DNA from: Pseudoneurospora amorphoporcata
Lineage: Eukaryota > Ascomycota > Sordariomycetes > Sordariales > Sordariaceae
Direction of reading: 5' to 3'
Length of the DNA stretch: 64,000 bases
Assembly (NCBI GenBank): GCA_033297205.1
Contig: MU859073.1
Span: forward strand, 62,001-126,000
A model generated the notes under the pieces. The model saw nothing but the letters and a program-made list of their open reading frames with translations, did not search any database and had not been told where the DNA came from. Made by a program: the position numbers and the translations under genes. Every line of letters begins with the position of its first letter. The first letter of the stretch is position 1. Positions 1 through 10,493 of this stretch are shown here, one piece after another.

Positions 1-435
1 TGAGCTAACGATGACTCTGCCCAGTACCTAGCTCTATGCTCCCGACTTTCCACAGGCGACAAGGTACTTCAATCACTCGTTTTCCTTCACTCGTGGACAA
101 CACGAACATGGCATGGAAGCGAATATAATCTTGACTCACTGCTTGGTAAGATGCTTTTTCTCAACGCCACCCTACTCCAACCATATGCAAGACCGAGTTC
201 TGACACACTAGCTAGCTACAGGTAGCATGAGCATCCCGACCAACGGCCTAAAGAAGAAAAAGTATATACAAGTATCGGGCCCTCTCAGTCTGGTTGATTC
301 TCAATTGACAATCCACCGAACGACCCAAAAGTTAGGTAGGTATTCACAAAAAGCTCCCTCCTCTCTTCACAACACCCCATCAACCTCTCATGTCGCCTCT
401 TTCTCTTCACCAACTCTCCCTACTACACCGCCATC
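1..435. other. 3' flank of the LPMO gene
   Basis: No gene is supported here. The segment lies downstream of the minus-strand LPMO stop and probably includes its 3' UTR. Short open frames on the plus strand have low-complexity Ser/Pro composition and no recognisable domain. Confidence 0.5.
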
Positions 436-1531
436 TTACAAGCACTGCGAGTAATACTCATTAGTAACCTTGCAGGTCGACCCGCTAGCGCAGCTCGTGC
501 ACCCGTTATATCCAATGCCGCCGCACTGGCCGTACTTGGCCACCGAGCAGCCCGAAGGAGAAGTGGGCTGGCTGCCCGCGGCCGTAGTGCTGGTCTTGGT
601 GGCGACCACGGTCGAGGTCTTGAGAGTGGTGGGGTTGGAAGGGGTGGAGCCGCCACCATTGCCGGAGCCGGAGCAGGTAAACTCGGCGGGGCCGGGGACG
701 GTGTAGTTGTTGAAGTTTGAGTAGATCTGTTTTGATGGGTTAGCATGGGTTGGGGGTTGAGAAGAAGAAAAGGGTGCGGGGGAAGGAGGAGAGGAGAGTG
801 GGTGGGATGAGGGCATACAGCCCTCCGTAGGAAGATGCAGGAATGAAGAAGAACTTACGTTGACGGTGTAACCGGGATCGGTATTCTTGAAAGCTCCGGG
901 AATGGAGACAGTGGCAGGGGAAGCGCTGCCGCCGCCCGTCACGGAGATGTGAGCGCAGGAGAGGTAGAACTGGGGGATACCTGCGGGCCAGGGGCTGTCG
1001 ATGGGGGTGTCAGCATTCGTTGCGTCCCTTCTACTCCTCAACCGCAAATACCATGTTCACTCACTTGTGGATACCAAGTTGTTGAATCCTCAACAGGTAA
1101 TCGCCCGAGGGAACACACGAAGGGATCGTGAAAGTATAAGTATCTGACAAAGTCCAGCCACCACCGGGGAAGGTAGCACCGAAGTCCTTGATCTTGAACC
1201 AGCCGCCGGAGCCATCATAGCTAGACAGCGAGCCGGGAGCCTTGGAGAGGTAGATGGAGGTGGGACCCTGGTGGTACACGGGCGTGTCGGTCTTGAAGGT
1301 GACCTGGGAGCCGGCAGCGACGGAGAGGGTCTCGACACCGGAGGCGCTGGCGCCGACGTTGCAACGGAGGTCGTTGGAGGTCAGGTCCGTCACGGGCGAG
1401 TTGTAGTTGGTGTGCTGACGGATGTACTTCCATGTCGGGTTGACGGTGGTGCCAGTGCCGACTTGCTGGAAGATGTAGTGGGCCGAGGCCTCGCTGGCGG
1501 CGAGGAGGGCGGCAGCGACAGTAAGCTTCAT
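436..1531 (-). CDS. AA9 lytic polysaccharide monooxygenase with C-terminal CBM1
   Basis: Secreted copper enzyme of family AA9 (formerly GH61) that oxidatively cleaves cellulose or related glucans. Exons are 1531-1065, 994-859 and 726-436, with GT-AG introns and consistent phases, giving 297 residues. Residues 1-17 are a signal peptide ending ASA, so His18 becomes the mature N-terminal copper ligand. The second copper His is His87 in YHQGP. IPQFYLSC supplies the conserved Gln164 and axial Tyr166. A Ser/Thr-rich linker joins the catalytic domain to a C-terminal cellulose-binding CBM1 of about 36 residues with its Cys-rich QCGGIGY core. N. crassa has several such CBM1-bearing AA9 enzymes, and which one this matches was not determined. 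C1 or C4 regioselectivity cannot be read with confidence. In fungi of this group such genes are normally induced on cellulose. Confidence 0.97.
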
Positions 1532-1692
1532 GGTGGGCTATTGGTATTGGAGTTAGGTGATGTCAAGTAAGGAATGGACTGTCGAAGCTAAGTTGACCGG
1601 GCTGGCAGGAAGATCCGAAGTCTGGCTGGAGTCTTAGGTTTGAGGCGAGGAGAGCAAAAGGAGACAAGACCTGGTGGTGGCCGTCCAGTCGG

Positions 1693-1700
1693 ATATATAC
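1693..1700 (-). promoter_or_regulatory. TATA-like element of the LPMO gene
   Basis: On the minus strand the sequence reads GTATATATCC, about 160 bases upstream of the LPMO start codon. Position and sequence fit a TATA box for a strongly inducible gene. No activator site was assigned. Confidence 0.45.
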
Positions 1701-2570
1701 CACTTGGACCCATGAACCACCATCCGGTCCCGAACCTCGTAGACTTGCATACATCGATCACAAAGCTGGTCATCTGAGATGTTGGAGGATGGAAAGCCCC
1801 CACCTCGACGGCGACACCAACTCAGGATTTGGCATCAACGTTGCATGGCACGACAAACAGCGGCCCGGTAACCGGAGTCACAATGTCTGCAAGGCATCCT
1901 GGGACTTGGGTGAATGAAGGCTTGCTGTTGTATGTATCAAATCGAGCGGTGTTCGTGCCCAGCAGGTCGAGGCGGTTCCCGTTCCGGACATCGACGTCCG
2001 CCCTTCCCAAAGCGGTTCGAGGTCATGGTTATGCGAACCAATGGGCGTTCAGGGGTTAAATTGAGGACCTTGCGAAAAGCCCGGTAAAGCCTCCATGCAC
2101 CCCACAACCGGGTTGTGGTTGTTTTGTTTGAGGTTAACTTCGGGTCGCTTTGGTGATCCAGTGTCACCCTCTTGGCATCAATCATGGGTTTCGGAACGTG
2201 GCCCTCCTCGTCTAGGCATGTATAGGGGCTGGGCAGCGATCGGAACCACGGGACCGCGGGTCGAAAACTCCACATGTTTCCATCAACATCCTCGACCCCC
2301 GGCGACGACGTTTCATGAAGGCGCCCAATGTCCATGCCTGACGTCAATCCGCCTTTCGCTTTGCTGCAGGTATAGCAATGGCGATGGTCGGCAGTTGGTG
2401 GTGGGCAATCTAAATCATGTCAAGCGATGGCCCTGTTCATATTGGGTGGGCATGCTTGGGAATTGCAAAGGAATCTCCGGGCAGGTCCATGAGCATCGAA
2501 GAAACATAACCACAATTGCATCTCGGTTACTCCCAAAATTCAAGGTAGAGGTAGAAAACAGAAGAGATGC
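1701..2570. other. intergenic region between LPMO and 6PGD-like gene
   Basis: About 870 bases without a supported gene. It includes distal LPMO promoter sequence and the 3' flank of the next minus-strand gene. Overlapping open frames on both strands show no domain and no credible splice-linked exons. Confidence 0.5.
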
Positions 2571-4156
2571 TCAGTCATCGGTCTCGAGAATACCCCTTGC
2601 AGGCTTCCACTCAAAGTGGTGGTCACCCGTCACCGGCTTACCCGGCTGGGCCGTCTTCAGCTCAAACATGTGGGCTCCAAAATAGTCCAACTCGGCCTCC
2701 TGGAACTGGGTCGGCAACTCGGTTGACCCCGAGTACTTGTAGTACTCCAAACTGGCACCCAACGCCCCAGCATGCAGGTCGAACTCAATCGCTTTCAGGA
2801 CAACTGTCTTGAGTGACGGGTACGTCTTTGCGAGCTCACCGGCAATCTTCTTGTGTCCAAGAAGATCGTCGTTATCGTGTTCCCTCGATCGGTACACGGT
2901 CTCGAGCAGATCGACGACTCCATCGCTCTGGATGATGCATCCCTTGCGCCAGAGCTGCAGAACATCAGCAAAGTCGAGCTTCCAGTCGTTCTCCTCGTTT
3001 GCCTTTGAGAGAACGTGCAGTCCCTGGATAACGCACATGAGGAAGGAGGCATAGACGGCGTTGTACAGGTCGTCCATGAACTTGTCCTTGTCGACACCCT
3101 CAATTCGACCCGGCTTCACCTCCTTCCCTTCCAGCGCCTTCTTGACCGTCTGCCTCCGTGCTGCGTCTGCTGAAGCGACTCTGAACAGATGTGAGACTGC
3201 AATTGTTGGATCCGGCACATGAAGTCTGGTGCCTTCCTGTACCGACCACGTCCCGGTGCCCTCGGAGTTGTCCACATCCTGGACGACCTTGTCTCGTACG
3301 TTGGCCAGTACGTAGTTGCCCTTCTCATCCTTGGTTCGACAGATATCGGCACAGATATTGATCAAGAAGTTGTCCCTCAAAGGGTTCTCCTTGTCACCGT
3401 CCCATCTTTCAAACACGGCGCCAATCTCCTCGTAGTCCATGCTTAGGCCGATGTTCATGATGGCCCAGGCTTCGCAAAGGGCAGTCATCATTCCGTGCTC
3501 GATACCGTTGTGGATCATCTTGACATAGTGTCCGCACCCGCCAGGCCCAAGCTTGGCGACACATGGCCGCCCCTTTGTGTCCTTGCATGCGATCTTCTGG
3601 AGGAAAGGGAACACTTTGTCGAGCGCCTCCTTGCTGCCACCAGGAGAGATGGAAGGACCATGACGAGCGGACTGGTAGCCTCCAGAAACCCCCATGCCAA
3701 TGTAATGGATTCCCTTTGGCTCAAGACGGGCCTGTCGTCTCTCGGTGGCTTTCCAGTGCTCGTTGGAGGCGTCCATGATGATGTCGCCTGGCTTGAGGTA
3801 GGGTTCGAGGGCGTCCATGCTATCGTCAGCGGGGCCGCCATGGGGAATGCTGAACATAAAGACCTTTGGATTATCGCCATCCTCCAGGGCCTCACACAAA
3901 GACTTGTGGTCGTCGTGCTGGGTGATCTTGTCCTCGTGCTTGCTTTCTTTGGCGTGGGACTGGAGCGCTTCGACGTTCTTCTTCGAAGGGTCGTAGTAGT
4001 GTGTGTGGATGCCGTGCTCGGCGAAAAGGAGCGACATCATGCCGCCCATGCTGCCGGTTCCGATCATACCAATCTGGCCGCGACATCAGCATTTCCTTTG
4101 CCGTACTTGTCGAGTGTCTAGGGAGCCTAAGCATCCCGTACCTTTTTAACGTCCAT
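2571..4156 (-). CDS. 6-phosphogluconate dehydrogenase-like oxidoreductase
   Basis: NADP-dependent decarboxylating dehydrogenase of the 6PGDH fold, probably cytosolic. Exon 1 (4156-4142) encodes only MDVKK. A 68-base intron follows, and exon 2 (4073-2571) completes 505 residues. The Rossmann motif GMIGTGSMGG starts at residue 7 and is split from its start codon by the intron. SGGYQSARHGPSISPGG matches the 6PGDH substrate-binding signature, and VKMIHNGIEHG keeps the catalytic Lys and Glu plus the His-Asn pair. The sequence is diverged from the housekeeping enzyme as I know it, so the substrate may be a different phosphorylated or free sugar acid. The gene is divergent from the TIM-barrel gene at 4585 across 428 bases, which suggests co-regulation in one catabolic pathway. 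The family call is firm and the substrate is unknown. Confidence 0.93.
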
Positions 4157-4584
4157 TTCGTCCGATGCTGCCGGGGTTAGGGTTCCGTGTGGGGTTATGA
4201 TGTGTTGAGATGTTCCTTGCTCGCCGTGTTTGCAACGTCTCCGACAAAGTCGGTCGCATGAATGAAAACTGTTGGATAAAAGACGGTGTGTCTCTTGCTC
4301 TTTCCACCAATGTTCTCAACACAAATTCCTTGGTGTGCTATGAAAATGCTCCTTCTTGGAAGGAAGTGGTGATGGATTGCGGGGCTAATCACCGCTGTTA
4401 ATGTGGGACGAGCTGCATGGGGAAATCATTGACATCATCGATAGGTAGGTACATAGTCTACAGGTAAGGTAGCCAGCAAGGTGCTCGCTGCACCAGAACT
4501 GCCAAAGAACACCAACAAGACATTGCAACACCAGAGCTTAACCCTATTTCCATCCGATCTCCAAGTCCATATACAGCAAACACA
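4157..4584. promoter_or_regulatory. bidirectional promoter between 6PGD-like and TIM-barrel genes
   Basis: The 428 bases between two divergent start codons must hold both 5' UTRs and promoters. No other gene is seen. CA-rich sequence just before 4585 resembles fungal 5' leaders. Shared control of the two enzymes is inferred from the arrangement only. Confidence 0.55.
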
Positions 4585-5601
4585 ATGCCGTTCGCCCTCG
4601 CCTCTTGTTCAATCGGGCTTCCCAAACACACGCTTCACCAAAAGATCGAAGCCATCCGCCACGCCGGCTTCGACGGCATCGAGCTCTCCTTCCCCGACCT
4701 CCAATCCTACGCCAATCTTCATTTCGGTCGCGACATTGCCCAAGACGACTACGACGCCCTCTGCGAAGCCGGACAAGCAGTTCGCCAGCTTGTCGAGCGC
4801 CACAACCTCCACATATTCGTCCTACAACCCTTCTCCAACTTTGAAGGATGGCCAGAAGGCAGCGAGAAACGCAAGGACGCCTTTGCGCGGGCCAGAGGAT
4901 GGATACGGATCATGGAGGCCGTGGGGACCGACATGCTCCAGGTTGGCTCGTCTGATTCCGAGGGCATCGCTACCGACCCGGACCAAGTGGCGGCCGATCT
5001 GCGAGAGTTGGCCGACATGTTGGCCGAGAAGGGGTTCAAGCTTGCGTACGAGAACTGGTGCTGGTCCACGCACGCACCAAAGTGGTCGGACGTCTGGAAC
5101 ATTGTGCAAAAGGTGGACAGGCCCAACGTTGGATTGTGCCTTGATACGTTCCAGTCCGCTGGTGGGGAATGGGGAGATCCTACGACCGAGTCGGGCAGGA
5201 TCGAGACGCCGGCTATCACGGAGATGGAGTTGTCGGTTAGGTACAGAGCCAGTTTGAAGGAGCTGGCGGGGGCGGTGCCGGCCGACAAGATCTTTTTCTT
5301 CCAGATCAGCGACGCGTACAAGGTCCAGCCGCCGCTGGAGGACAAGCCGGATCCGGAGTCGGGGTTGCGGCCGAGGGGACGCTGGAGTCACGACTATCGT
5401 CCGCTTCCCTACGACGGTGGTTACCTCCCTATCGAGCAATTCGCAAAGGCGGTTCTGGACACGGGCTTCAAGGGATGGTTCAGTGTGGAAGTGTTTGACG
5501 GGAAGTTCGAGGAAAAGTTTGGCCAGGACTTGAACAAGTATGCCCAGCAGGCCATGGATTCTTGCAAGGAGCTACTATCGAAAGCAAAGGAGACCCAGTG
5601 A
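4585..5601 (+). CDS. 3-dehydroshikimate dehydratase / sugar isomerase-like TIM-barrel protein
   Basis: Intronless, 338 residues, in the xylose-isomerase-like TIM-barrel superfamily and most like fungal 3-dehydroshikimate dehydratases (the QA-4 type). The four expected metal-site strands are visible: YENWCWSTH (Glu), GLCLDTFQSA (Asp), FFFQISDAY (Gln) and WFSVEVFDG (Glu). The N-terminal block FDGIELSFPDL is also typical of the family. Dehydroshikimate dehydratases convert 3-dehydroshikimate to protocatechuate in quinate use. Other members isomerise or epimerise sugars or sugar acids. No other quinate-cluster gene is present, and the partner is a 6PGDH-like dehydrogenase, so a sugar-acid role is as likely as the quinate one. 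The start precedes the family's N-terminal block directly. No signal peptide is seen. Confidence 0.88.
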   Translation: MPFALASCSIGLPKHTLHQKIEAIRHAGFDGIELSFPDLQSYANLHFGRDIAQDDYDALCEAGQAVRQLVERHNLHIFVLQPFSNFEGWPEGSEKRKDAFARARGWIRIMEAVGTDMLQVGSSDSEGIATDPDQVAADLRELADMLAEKGFKLAYENWCWSTHAPKWSDVWNIVQKVDRPNVGLCLDTFQSAGGEWGDPTTESGRIETPAITEMELSVRYRASLKELAGAVPADKIFFFQISDAYKVQPPLEDKPDPESGLRPRGRWSHDYRPLPYDGGYLPIEQFAKAVLDTGFKGWFSVEVFDGKFEEKFGQDLNKYAQQAMDSCKELLSKAKETQ

Positions 5602-6117
5602 AGGTCATGATGGCAACTGCGGCAGCTTTTACTCTACAGGACACCCATAATTCAGCAGAGCAAATCTTCACTAGTCTGCCATCATTCTCTCGCCCTCATT
5701 ATCCTTGCTCATATCGTTCCTTGTTTCGGTTTATGGTCCTGATTTTTGCAATATTTACAGGGTATCTGACATCTACCATGTGGCAGCGGCGTGTTGACAA
5801 CGACAGTGGGCCGAATGTCAACAGTACCATAATCTAGCACATGTTTTGTTCTTGAAAAATCCGAGGTCCCCAAAAGGTTGAGGCCTCCTTTTCCACTCCG
5901 CTCAACCTTTTCCTGAAGATCTTCCTTAGGAGACTCATTGCTGGCAGTCAGTCGGACTCGTACTTCATCGTCCCCTCCTCCTCCTTTTCCTCATCTTTGT
6001 CCTCCTCGTCCAATGTGTCACTCTCACTCCCTAGTAGGGTTGTTGCTGTAATCTCCGCCCAACCTAAGACCATCTCTAGCCCTTGAAGAAACCTCCGCCA
6101 ACATGCCACAACCTCTT
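5602..6117. other. intergenic region
   Basis: Presumed 3' UTR of the TIM-barrel gene followed by about 400 bases with no supported gene. Confidence 0.5.
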
Positions 6118-6401
6118 TTACATTATGACCCTCTTCGCGATCTCCTCCACAGAGAGCTCATCCACATACATACCCTCACCCGTCCACTCCTCGAACTCCC
6201 ACAAAGACTCAAACTTCTTTTTCTTCTCCTCAAGCGTCCGCACGCGTTCCTCGCAACGCTTCAGGCTCGACTCCATCGTAGCCACATTATCCACAAAGGA
6301 ACGCAAGTGCGTGACCGCGAGCTCCAACTCAAAGTGCTTGTCCACCATGAAATCCTATTTCATGCGTGAAAAGACTTAATGGCCGCGCGCATATCGTGAG
6401 T
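6118..6401 (-). pseudogene. coiled-coil tail, out of frame with the gene at 6402
   Basis: Just past the stop of the 198-residue gene, the same frame continues as THDMRAAIKSFHA and then stops. One frame over, an open frame encodes about 75 residues beginning MVDKHFELELAVTHLRSFVD and including a strongly charged heptad-like segment, RCEERVRTLEEKKKKFE. It ends in a stop at 6118. This looks like the lost C-terminal coiled coil of the upstream gene, severed by a TAG and a frameshift. An intron starting at the GT in AAGTAG would join the wrong frame. A separate short gene starting at this ATG cannot be excluded. Confidence 0.45.
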
Positions 6402-6733
6402 CTACTTGGCCAGGTCTTTGGCACGGTCGAACAGCTTCTTCTTCTCCAAACTCTGACTGCCCTCGCCATCCTCCTTGTAATCCTTCACCCACTGCTGACA
6501 GCCCACGTGGAGCTGCGTCAACAGGTTCCTCGAGAGACCATCGATGTCCAGGGGTTCATGTTGGCCATGGTCAATAGGCCTGATGGCGGCCTCCTTCACC
6601 TCCTCCCTCCAATTGTCAAGGCGCTCACAGAGCTCGATGAAGCGCCGGTACGGAGACTTGGCGGCTTTGCAGAGTTTGTTGGTTTTCGGGGAGATTTTCA
6701 TGTTCAAATCAGGGTTGGCCACTGTCAAGTGGG

Positions 6734-6784
<51 letters not shown>

Positions 6785-6946
6785 AAAAAAAAAAAAACAA
6801 AAAAATTTTTTTAAAAAAAGTTTCATTAAAAATTTTTAATTAANNNNNNNNNNGAGCCCAGGTAGTTTTAACTCAAAAAAACATTAAACTTATTTTTTTT
6901 TATCGCCACAACATCTCGTCTGGCGATCACTTGTTACAAAAAAAAT

Positions 6947-7001
<55 letters not shown>

Positions 7002-7339
7002 TCAGATACAACTGAAGCGAGTGATTGAGTGAAAAGCGGTTGCATTAAATTGTTGTACGTACATTGCCTCTCCCAAACGCCGATGCGGTCAGCTTCAACC
7101 AAGAGCTCGGCCTGTTGTTGAACGGGGTAGTTGCTCCTTCCACCGATGATCTCGTTGTACACGACCTCCACCATCTTCTTGTGTCCATTGTGGATGCGAA
7201 TGCCCTTCTCCTTCAGAAACTTTTTAGCTTGCTTCAGCTCTCTCTTCTGCTTTATCTCGGCGATGCTGCGCAAATGCTCGCGAATCTCCTCGTGCGAGGA
7301 AGTCACGCACAAGAAAATTCCGTCTTTCTTGACCTCCAT
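6402..7339 (-). CDS. lineage-specific protein with pre-intron W-E-R-Q motif (family member B)
   Basis: Two exons, 7339-7063 and 6721-6402, give 198 residues. The donor is CAAT/GTACGT and the acceptor TTGACAG/TGG. The intron (7062-6722) contains two A/T homopolymer tracts and the assembly gap. The first exon is Lys/Glu-rich and helical, ending DRIGVWERQ directly before a phase-1 intron. Genes at 9663, 11416 and 40386 also put W-x-[KR]-x right before a phase-1 intron, which suggests membership in the same family. The second exon has a helical segment, YRRFIELCERLDNWREEVKE. No known domain is recognised. The stop at 6402 may be a recent nonsense change, since the coding signal continues beyond it. 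Function unknown. Confidence 0.6.
6734..6999. repeat. long poly-A tracts flanking a 10-N assembly gap
   Basis: A run of 49 A (6734-6782) leads into degenerate A/T sequence, then ten N (6844-6853), about 90 bases of mixed sequence, and a second run of 47 A (6953-6999). All of it lies inside the intron of the minus-strand gene, where it reads as poly-T. Two nearly equal homopolymers beside a gap suggest assembly or base-calling artefact more than true sequence. Confidence 0.9.
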
Positions 7340-7431
7340 CTTGGGCTGTCTGCCCTGGGGAATTCAGGAGGGGAAGGCAGATGTGTGTCTCGAGGCAAGA
7401 ACGGCCCTGCCGATCACGACTGAGGGAAGTT

Positions 7432-7833
7432 TCTCTCCTGAAGTTGAGCTTGATCTGCAGGCGCGCCCGATGAGAGCGCTTTGTGGATGTCAGTGGAAGG
7501 AAATTCTTAAAGGGAGGGTGCAGTGCGGTTGGTTTGCGACCGCAACTGCATACCTTGAACTCTTCGATGAAGTTTACTTTACTGAGAGGGGGCCAGAATC
7601 AAGAAGCAGCCACAAGAAAAGCGGTTGATGATTGATTCAACTCCAACGCCGCTTCAGTGCCTCCTTGTTATATGGACCTTAGAGTGCGGGTAGGTTTTCT
7701 CCTCTTGAAGGTGAGGATGAGTTGAGCCCAATGAGAGCAGCTTTTTGTGGAGAGGGTGTGAGGAGCTTATTCTTGAAAAGTGGAAGGTATTGGATTGTGA
7801 CAGTGTCTGTACACATACCTTGAACTCTTCGAT
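7432..7833 (-). repeat. diverged tandem duplication of about 136 bases
   Basis: Segments 7432-7568 and 7698-7833 are similar at an offset of 265 bases. An 18-base stretch, TACCTTGAACTCTTCGAT, is identical at 7551-7568 and 7816-7833. Further matches include GATGAGAGCGCTTTGTGGA versus AATGAGAGCAGCTTTTTGTG. On the minus strand each copy begins with an exon-like ATCGAAGAGTTCAAG followed by a GTATG donor-like sequence. The duplication sits upstream of gene B and may be part of its 5' exons or promoter. Confidence 0.65.
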
Positions 7834-9489
7834 TACGACGCGCTCTCTGGGAGTAGGAAATTCGGGCGCTACCGAGATGGCTGTCCGTAGCTGTGACCCG
7901 TGAAGTACGGAGGCGAGTTGTCCGCAGCAACACAAGTGGCGCAGTTGCAGTCACCTGAGAGGGAATGCGCGCCCCGGATGATACAAAGTTGTCGAGGGCA
8001 GCAACAATGATCTCGATGTCGCGGTCTTCCACACCCCGCGCTCTTAGGCGAGCGCACTGCGCGTCTTTAAAAGTGAGCTCTGATGACCTTGGAAGAAGGT
8101 CGGCGAAGAAAGAAAGACTTACAAGGGAGTCGTGATATGTTCTGGTGTTGGTCGAGAAGTGATGACTTGAAAGAAGGTGGATGTGGGGGGAGAGGAGTTC
8201 CTTCTCGGTGGGTGAAGAAAGGGAAGGAAGGGATTTCTTGCTTGTGGAGTTGTGGTCGCGGTTCCTAGATCAACCGGCCAGGGCTGTGGCTGGGGGTAGG
8301 GCTTTCTGACGACGGGAGTGACAACGGAAGGAAGGCAGGCAGGTAGAAGCTCGCACTTGCCGACCCCCATACGGATAAGTACGGCGTATTGCGAGTTATG
8401 ACTCGCTGCCTTGGGTGTATTGTACCTGCCTGATTCCTCCTTCTCGTGCCTGTTGACCACATCATCACACCTGAAATCTTCTGGACACTGTCGTTGGCAA
8501 GATGTCAGCCCCCCACTCACCAAGGACGGAGGTGGTATTCCATTTAACGAGCTTTTACTGCCTTTTCAAGACGGAATTTGACCGTCGCAGCGTAAGGTAG
8601 GACGCGCGTTTGTATCTCTTAACCCACCGGTGCCCCTGGGTAACGCTCCAACAAAGGTCAGACTGGTGTACCTAACAACTGAACCAGACCAAACGACAAG
8701 TATTAAGTACCAGGTATATGCCATCCTCGAGCGTTGCAAAAGAAGGAACCCTTGCTGTGTGGTGGATCTGATGCGCCTCTTCCTCCATGTTCTCTGCGGT
8801 TCCTTATGTGATCATGTCTTTGGGCCTTTTATCGCTCTGCTTATTGGTATAAACGCCGGTCATTGTGCCCCTATTTCGGCCGCATTCTCATCCCGGTCAT
8901 CCTCACTGGTCTTGCACTTCTTCTCAGCAGCCTTCAAGATGCTATGGGGAAGATCACCTGCGAGGTCTTGTGTGATCGCCTCCAATTCTCCATGGGTGCC
9001 CTTAACAAGGTAGCGACCAACTCGTTGGCATATGCATGTTCTTCCTCACCAAAAAAGAATGCCTGTTCAATAGGGCCTTGACTCATCACCGTTGTGCCTT
9101 GGCGACTAGCTTCTAGGCCTAAGATATTTCTACTCTATGTGTTTTGATTCAATGCACAGGCATTGCGATGTGGTTTGTGGTGGCGGGCTTTCTCCTACCT
9201 GGCTGTCTCTATATTTCATCCCATCCTATCACCATCCGGATACCGAAATACATCAAAGAAAAAAGAAGGCTCGTTTGATTCCTGAGCGTACAATGAATAA
9301 ATGCATTCCACTAGGGCTCGCGGCCCCTGTGACGAAACTGAAACGAAAATGGTGAAATTTAGCTGGCTGGGCTGCTCCATTCAAGGCGAGATGAAATAAG
9401 AGAGGGAAAGGCTTGGGAGATTCGTCTGAATAGCTTTCGAACAATAGGATCTCTGGTGTGGCTCAAGTCAGAGCAGAGAGGAGGGACAG
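7834..9489. other. intergenic region
   Basis: A possible minus-strand exon near 8032 has the character of coding sequence (DRDIEIIVAALDNFVSSG), but no ATG or complete model could be built around it. It may be a lost 5' exon of gene B or of a decayed copy. From 8100 to 9489 I see no supported gene. Confidence 0.4.
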
Positions 9490-9496
9490 TATAAAT
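9490..9496 (+). promoter_or_regulatory. TATA-like element of gene A
   Basis: TATAAAT lies 167 bases upstream of the start at 9663 and is followed by a CT/CA-rich leader typical of fungal 5' UTRs. Confidence 0.45.
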
Positions 9497-9662
9497 TCTT
9501 CCTCATCCTTGAATCACGGCTTTATCTCTTCCTTCTAGCTTCAACTCAACTCAATCACCGTCACTCAAGCAACTATCCACCCTTGTCTTTTCTTTGGCAC
9601 TTTTCCTACTGTGTCCAGCCGACATCACATTCAACAGTACGAAACATCACAAGCATACCAAG

Positions 9663-10493
9663 ATGAATCAAGACAAAGTTCCCGACGAGGCCAGGCAGCA
9701 CAAGGCCCAACTCATCGACGCGATCATCGCACAACACCCGTACATGACTCGAGAAGACCTCGAGGAGGATTTCGAAATGTGGAATTTCGAAGAGTACAGC
9801 CTTTTGCGTTCCTCGGGCCTTCTCGATCCGCTCATCAGAGCTCAAGATGGTGACGACGACCTGACCCGTGCCCAAAGGGTCGAAGACTTCTTGAAGGGGT
9901 TACGGATGTGGGGAAAGCACTGTAAGTATTCTACGACCTGGCCGGTAAGAGCGAGTGTCAATGTGATGAACCAAGAGACTGTCTACCTAGATGTAGAGAT
10001 ACTAACCTTATATACCTTATCCCATATAGTATACCGCGGCATCCGCCCGGAGCTGTCCAGCGGCGTCGGCCACGAGGGCCTGACAATCGCGGAGCTCAGA
10101 GCCCAGGTCATGCAGCTCGAGCACGAAAACACCACGTTGGCGAACGAGCTCGAGAATGCTCAGGACGAGTTGGCCAACCAGGAGGTGCAGCTCGAACGTG
10201 CCCAAGACCGAATTGAGATTTTGGAGGAAGAGCTGGAGGGAGAGAAGGAGGACAGGAGGGAGGACCTCGCCCAGCAAGCGAATATCTTGGCCCTAATCGT
10301 GGCAAGGGTGAAACAAATGGCGGGAGCTATTGACTTTGGCAAGGAGATCGTCAAGGCGGCCGGACGTACGGACGACGCAGCCAGGACCGAGGGCTATGAG
10401 ATGATGGAAAGGGCTCTGGAGGAGTTGAACAACGCTGTCATACAGCTTGCGGACGTGGTGAACGTGCCTAGAGCTGAAGATATGGAGGAGTGA
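9663..10493 (+). CDS. lineage-specific coiled-coil protein (family member A)
   Basis: Exons 9663-9921 and 10030-10493 encode 240 residues. The intron has a GTAAGT donor, an ACTAAC branch site and an ATATAG acceptor. It is 108 bases long with no in-frame stop, so retention would simply add 36 residues. The N-terminal domain contains HPYMTREDLEEDFE, matching HPNLTNEELAKEFK of the gene at 40386, and ends RVEDFLKGLRMWGKH at the phase-1 intron. Residues from about 110 to 175 form a strong Glu-rich coiled coil, followed by a short helical C-terminus. There is no signal peptide or transmembrane segment. No known domain is recognised; oligomerisation through the coiled coil is the only functional inference. 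Confidence 0.8.
   Translation: MNQDKVPDEARQHKAQLIDAIIAQHPYMTREDLEEDFEMWNFEEYSLLRSSGLLDPLIRAQDGDDDLTRAQRVEDFLKGLRMWGKHCKYSTTWPVRASVNVMNQETVYLDVEILTLYTLSHIVYRGIRPELSSGVGHEGLTIAELRAQVMQLEHENTTLANELENAQDELANQEVQLERAQDRIEILEEELEGEKEDRREDLAQQANILALIVARVKQMAGAIDFGKEIVKAAGRTDDAARTEGYEMMERALEELNNAVIQLADVVNVPRAEDMEE

Noticed and set aside
436..1047. Single 203-codon unspliced frame over the LPMO 3' part
   Set aside because: It reads through two clear introns; the spliced model restores the AA9 and CBM1 domains.
6366..6843. Poly-lysine frames through the poly-A tract
   Set aside because: Created by the homopolymer beside the assembly gap.
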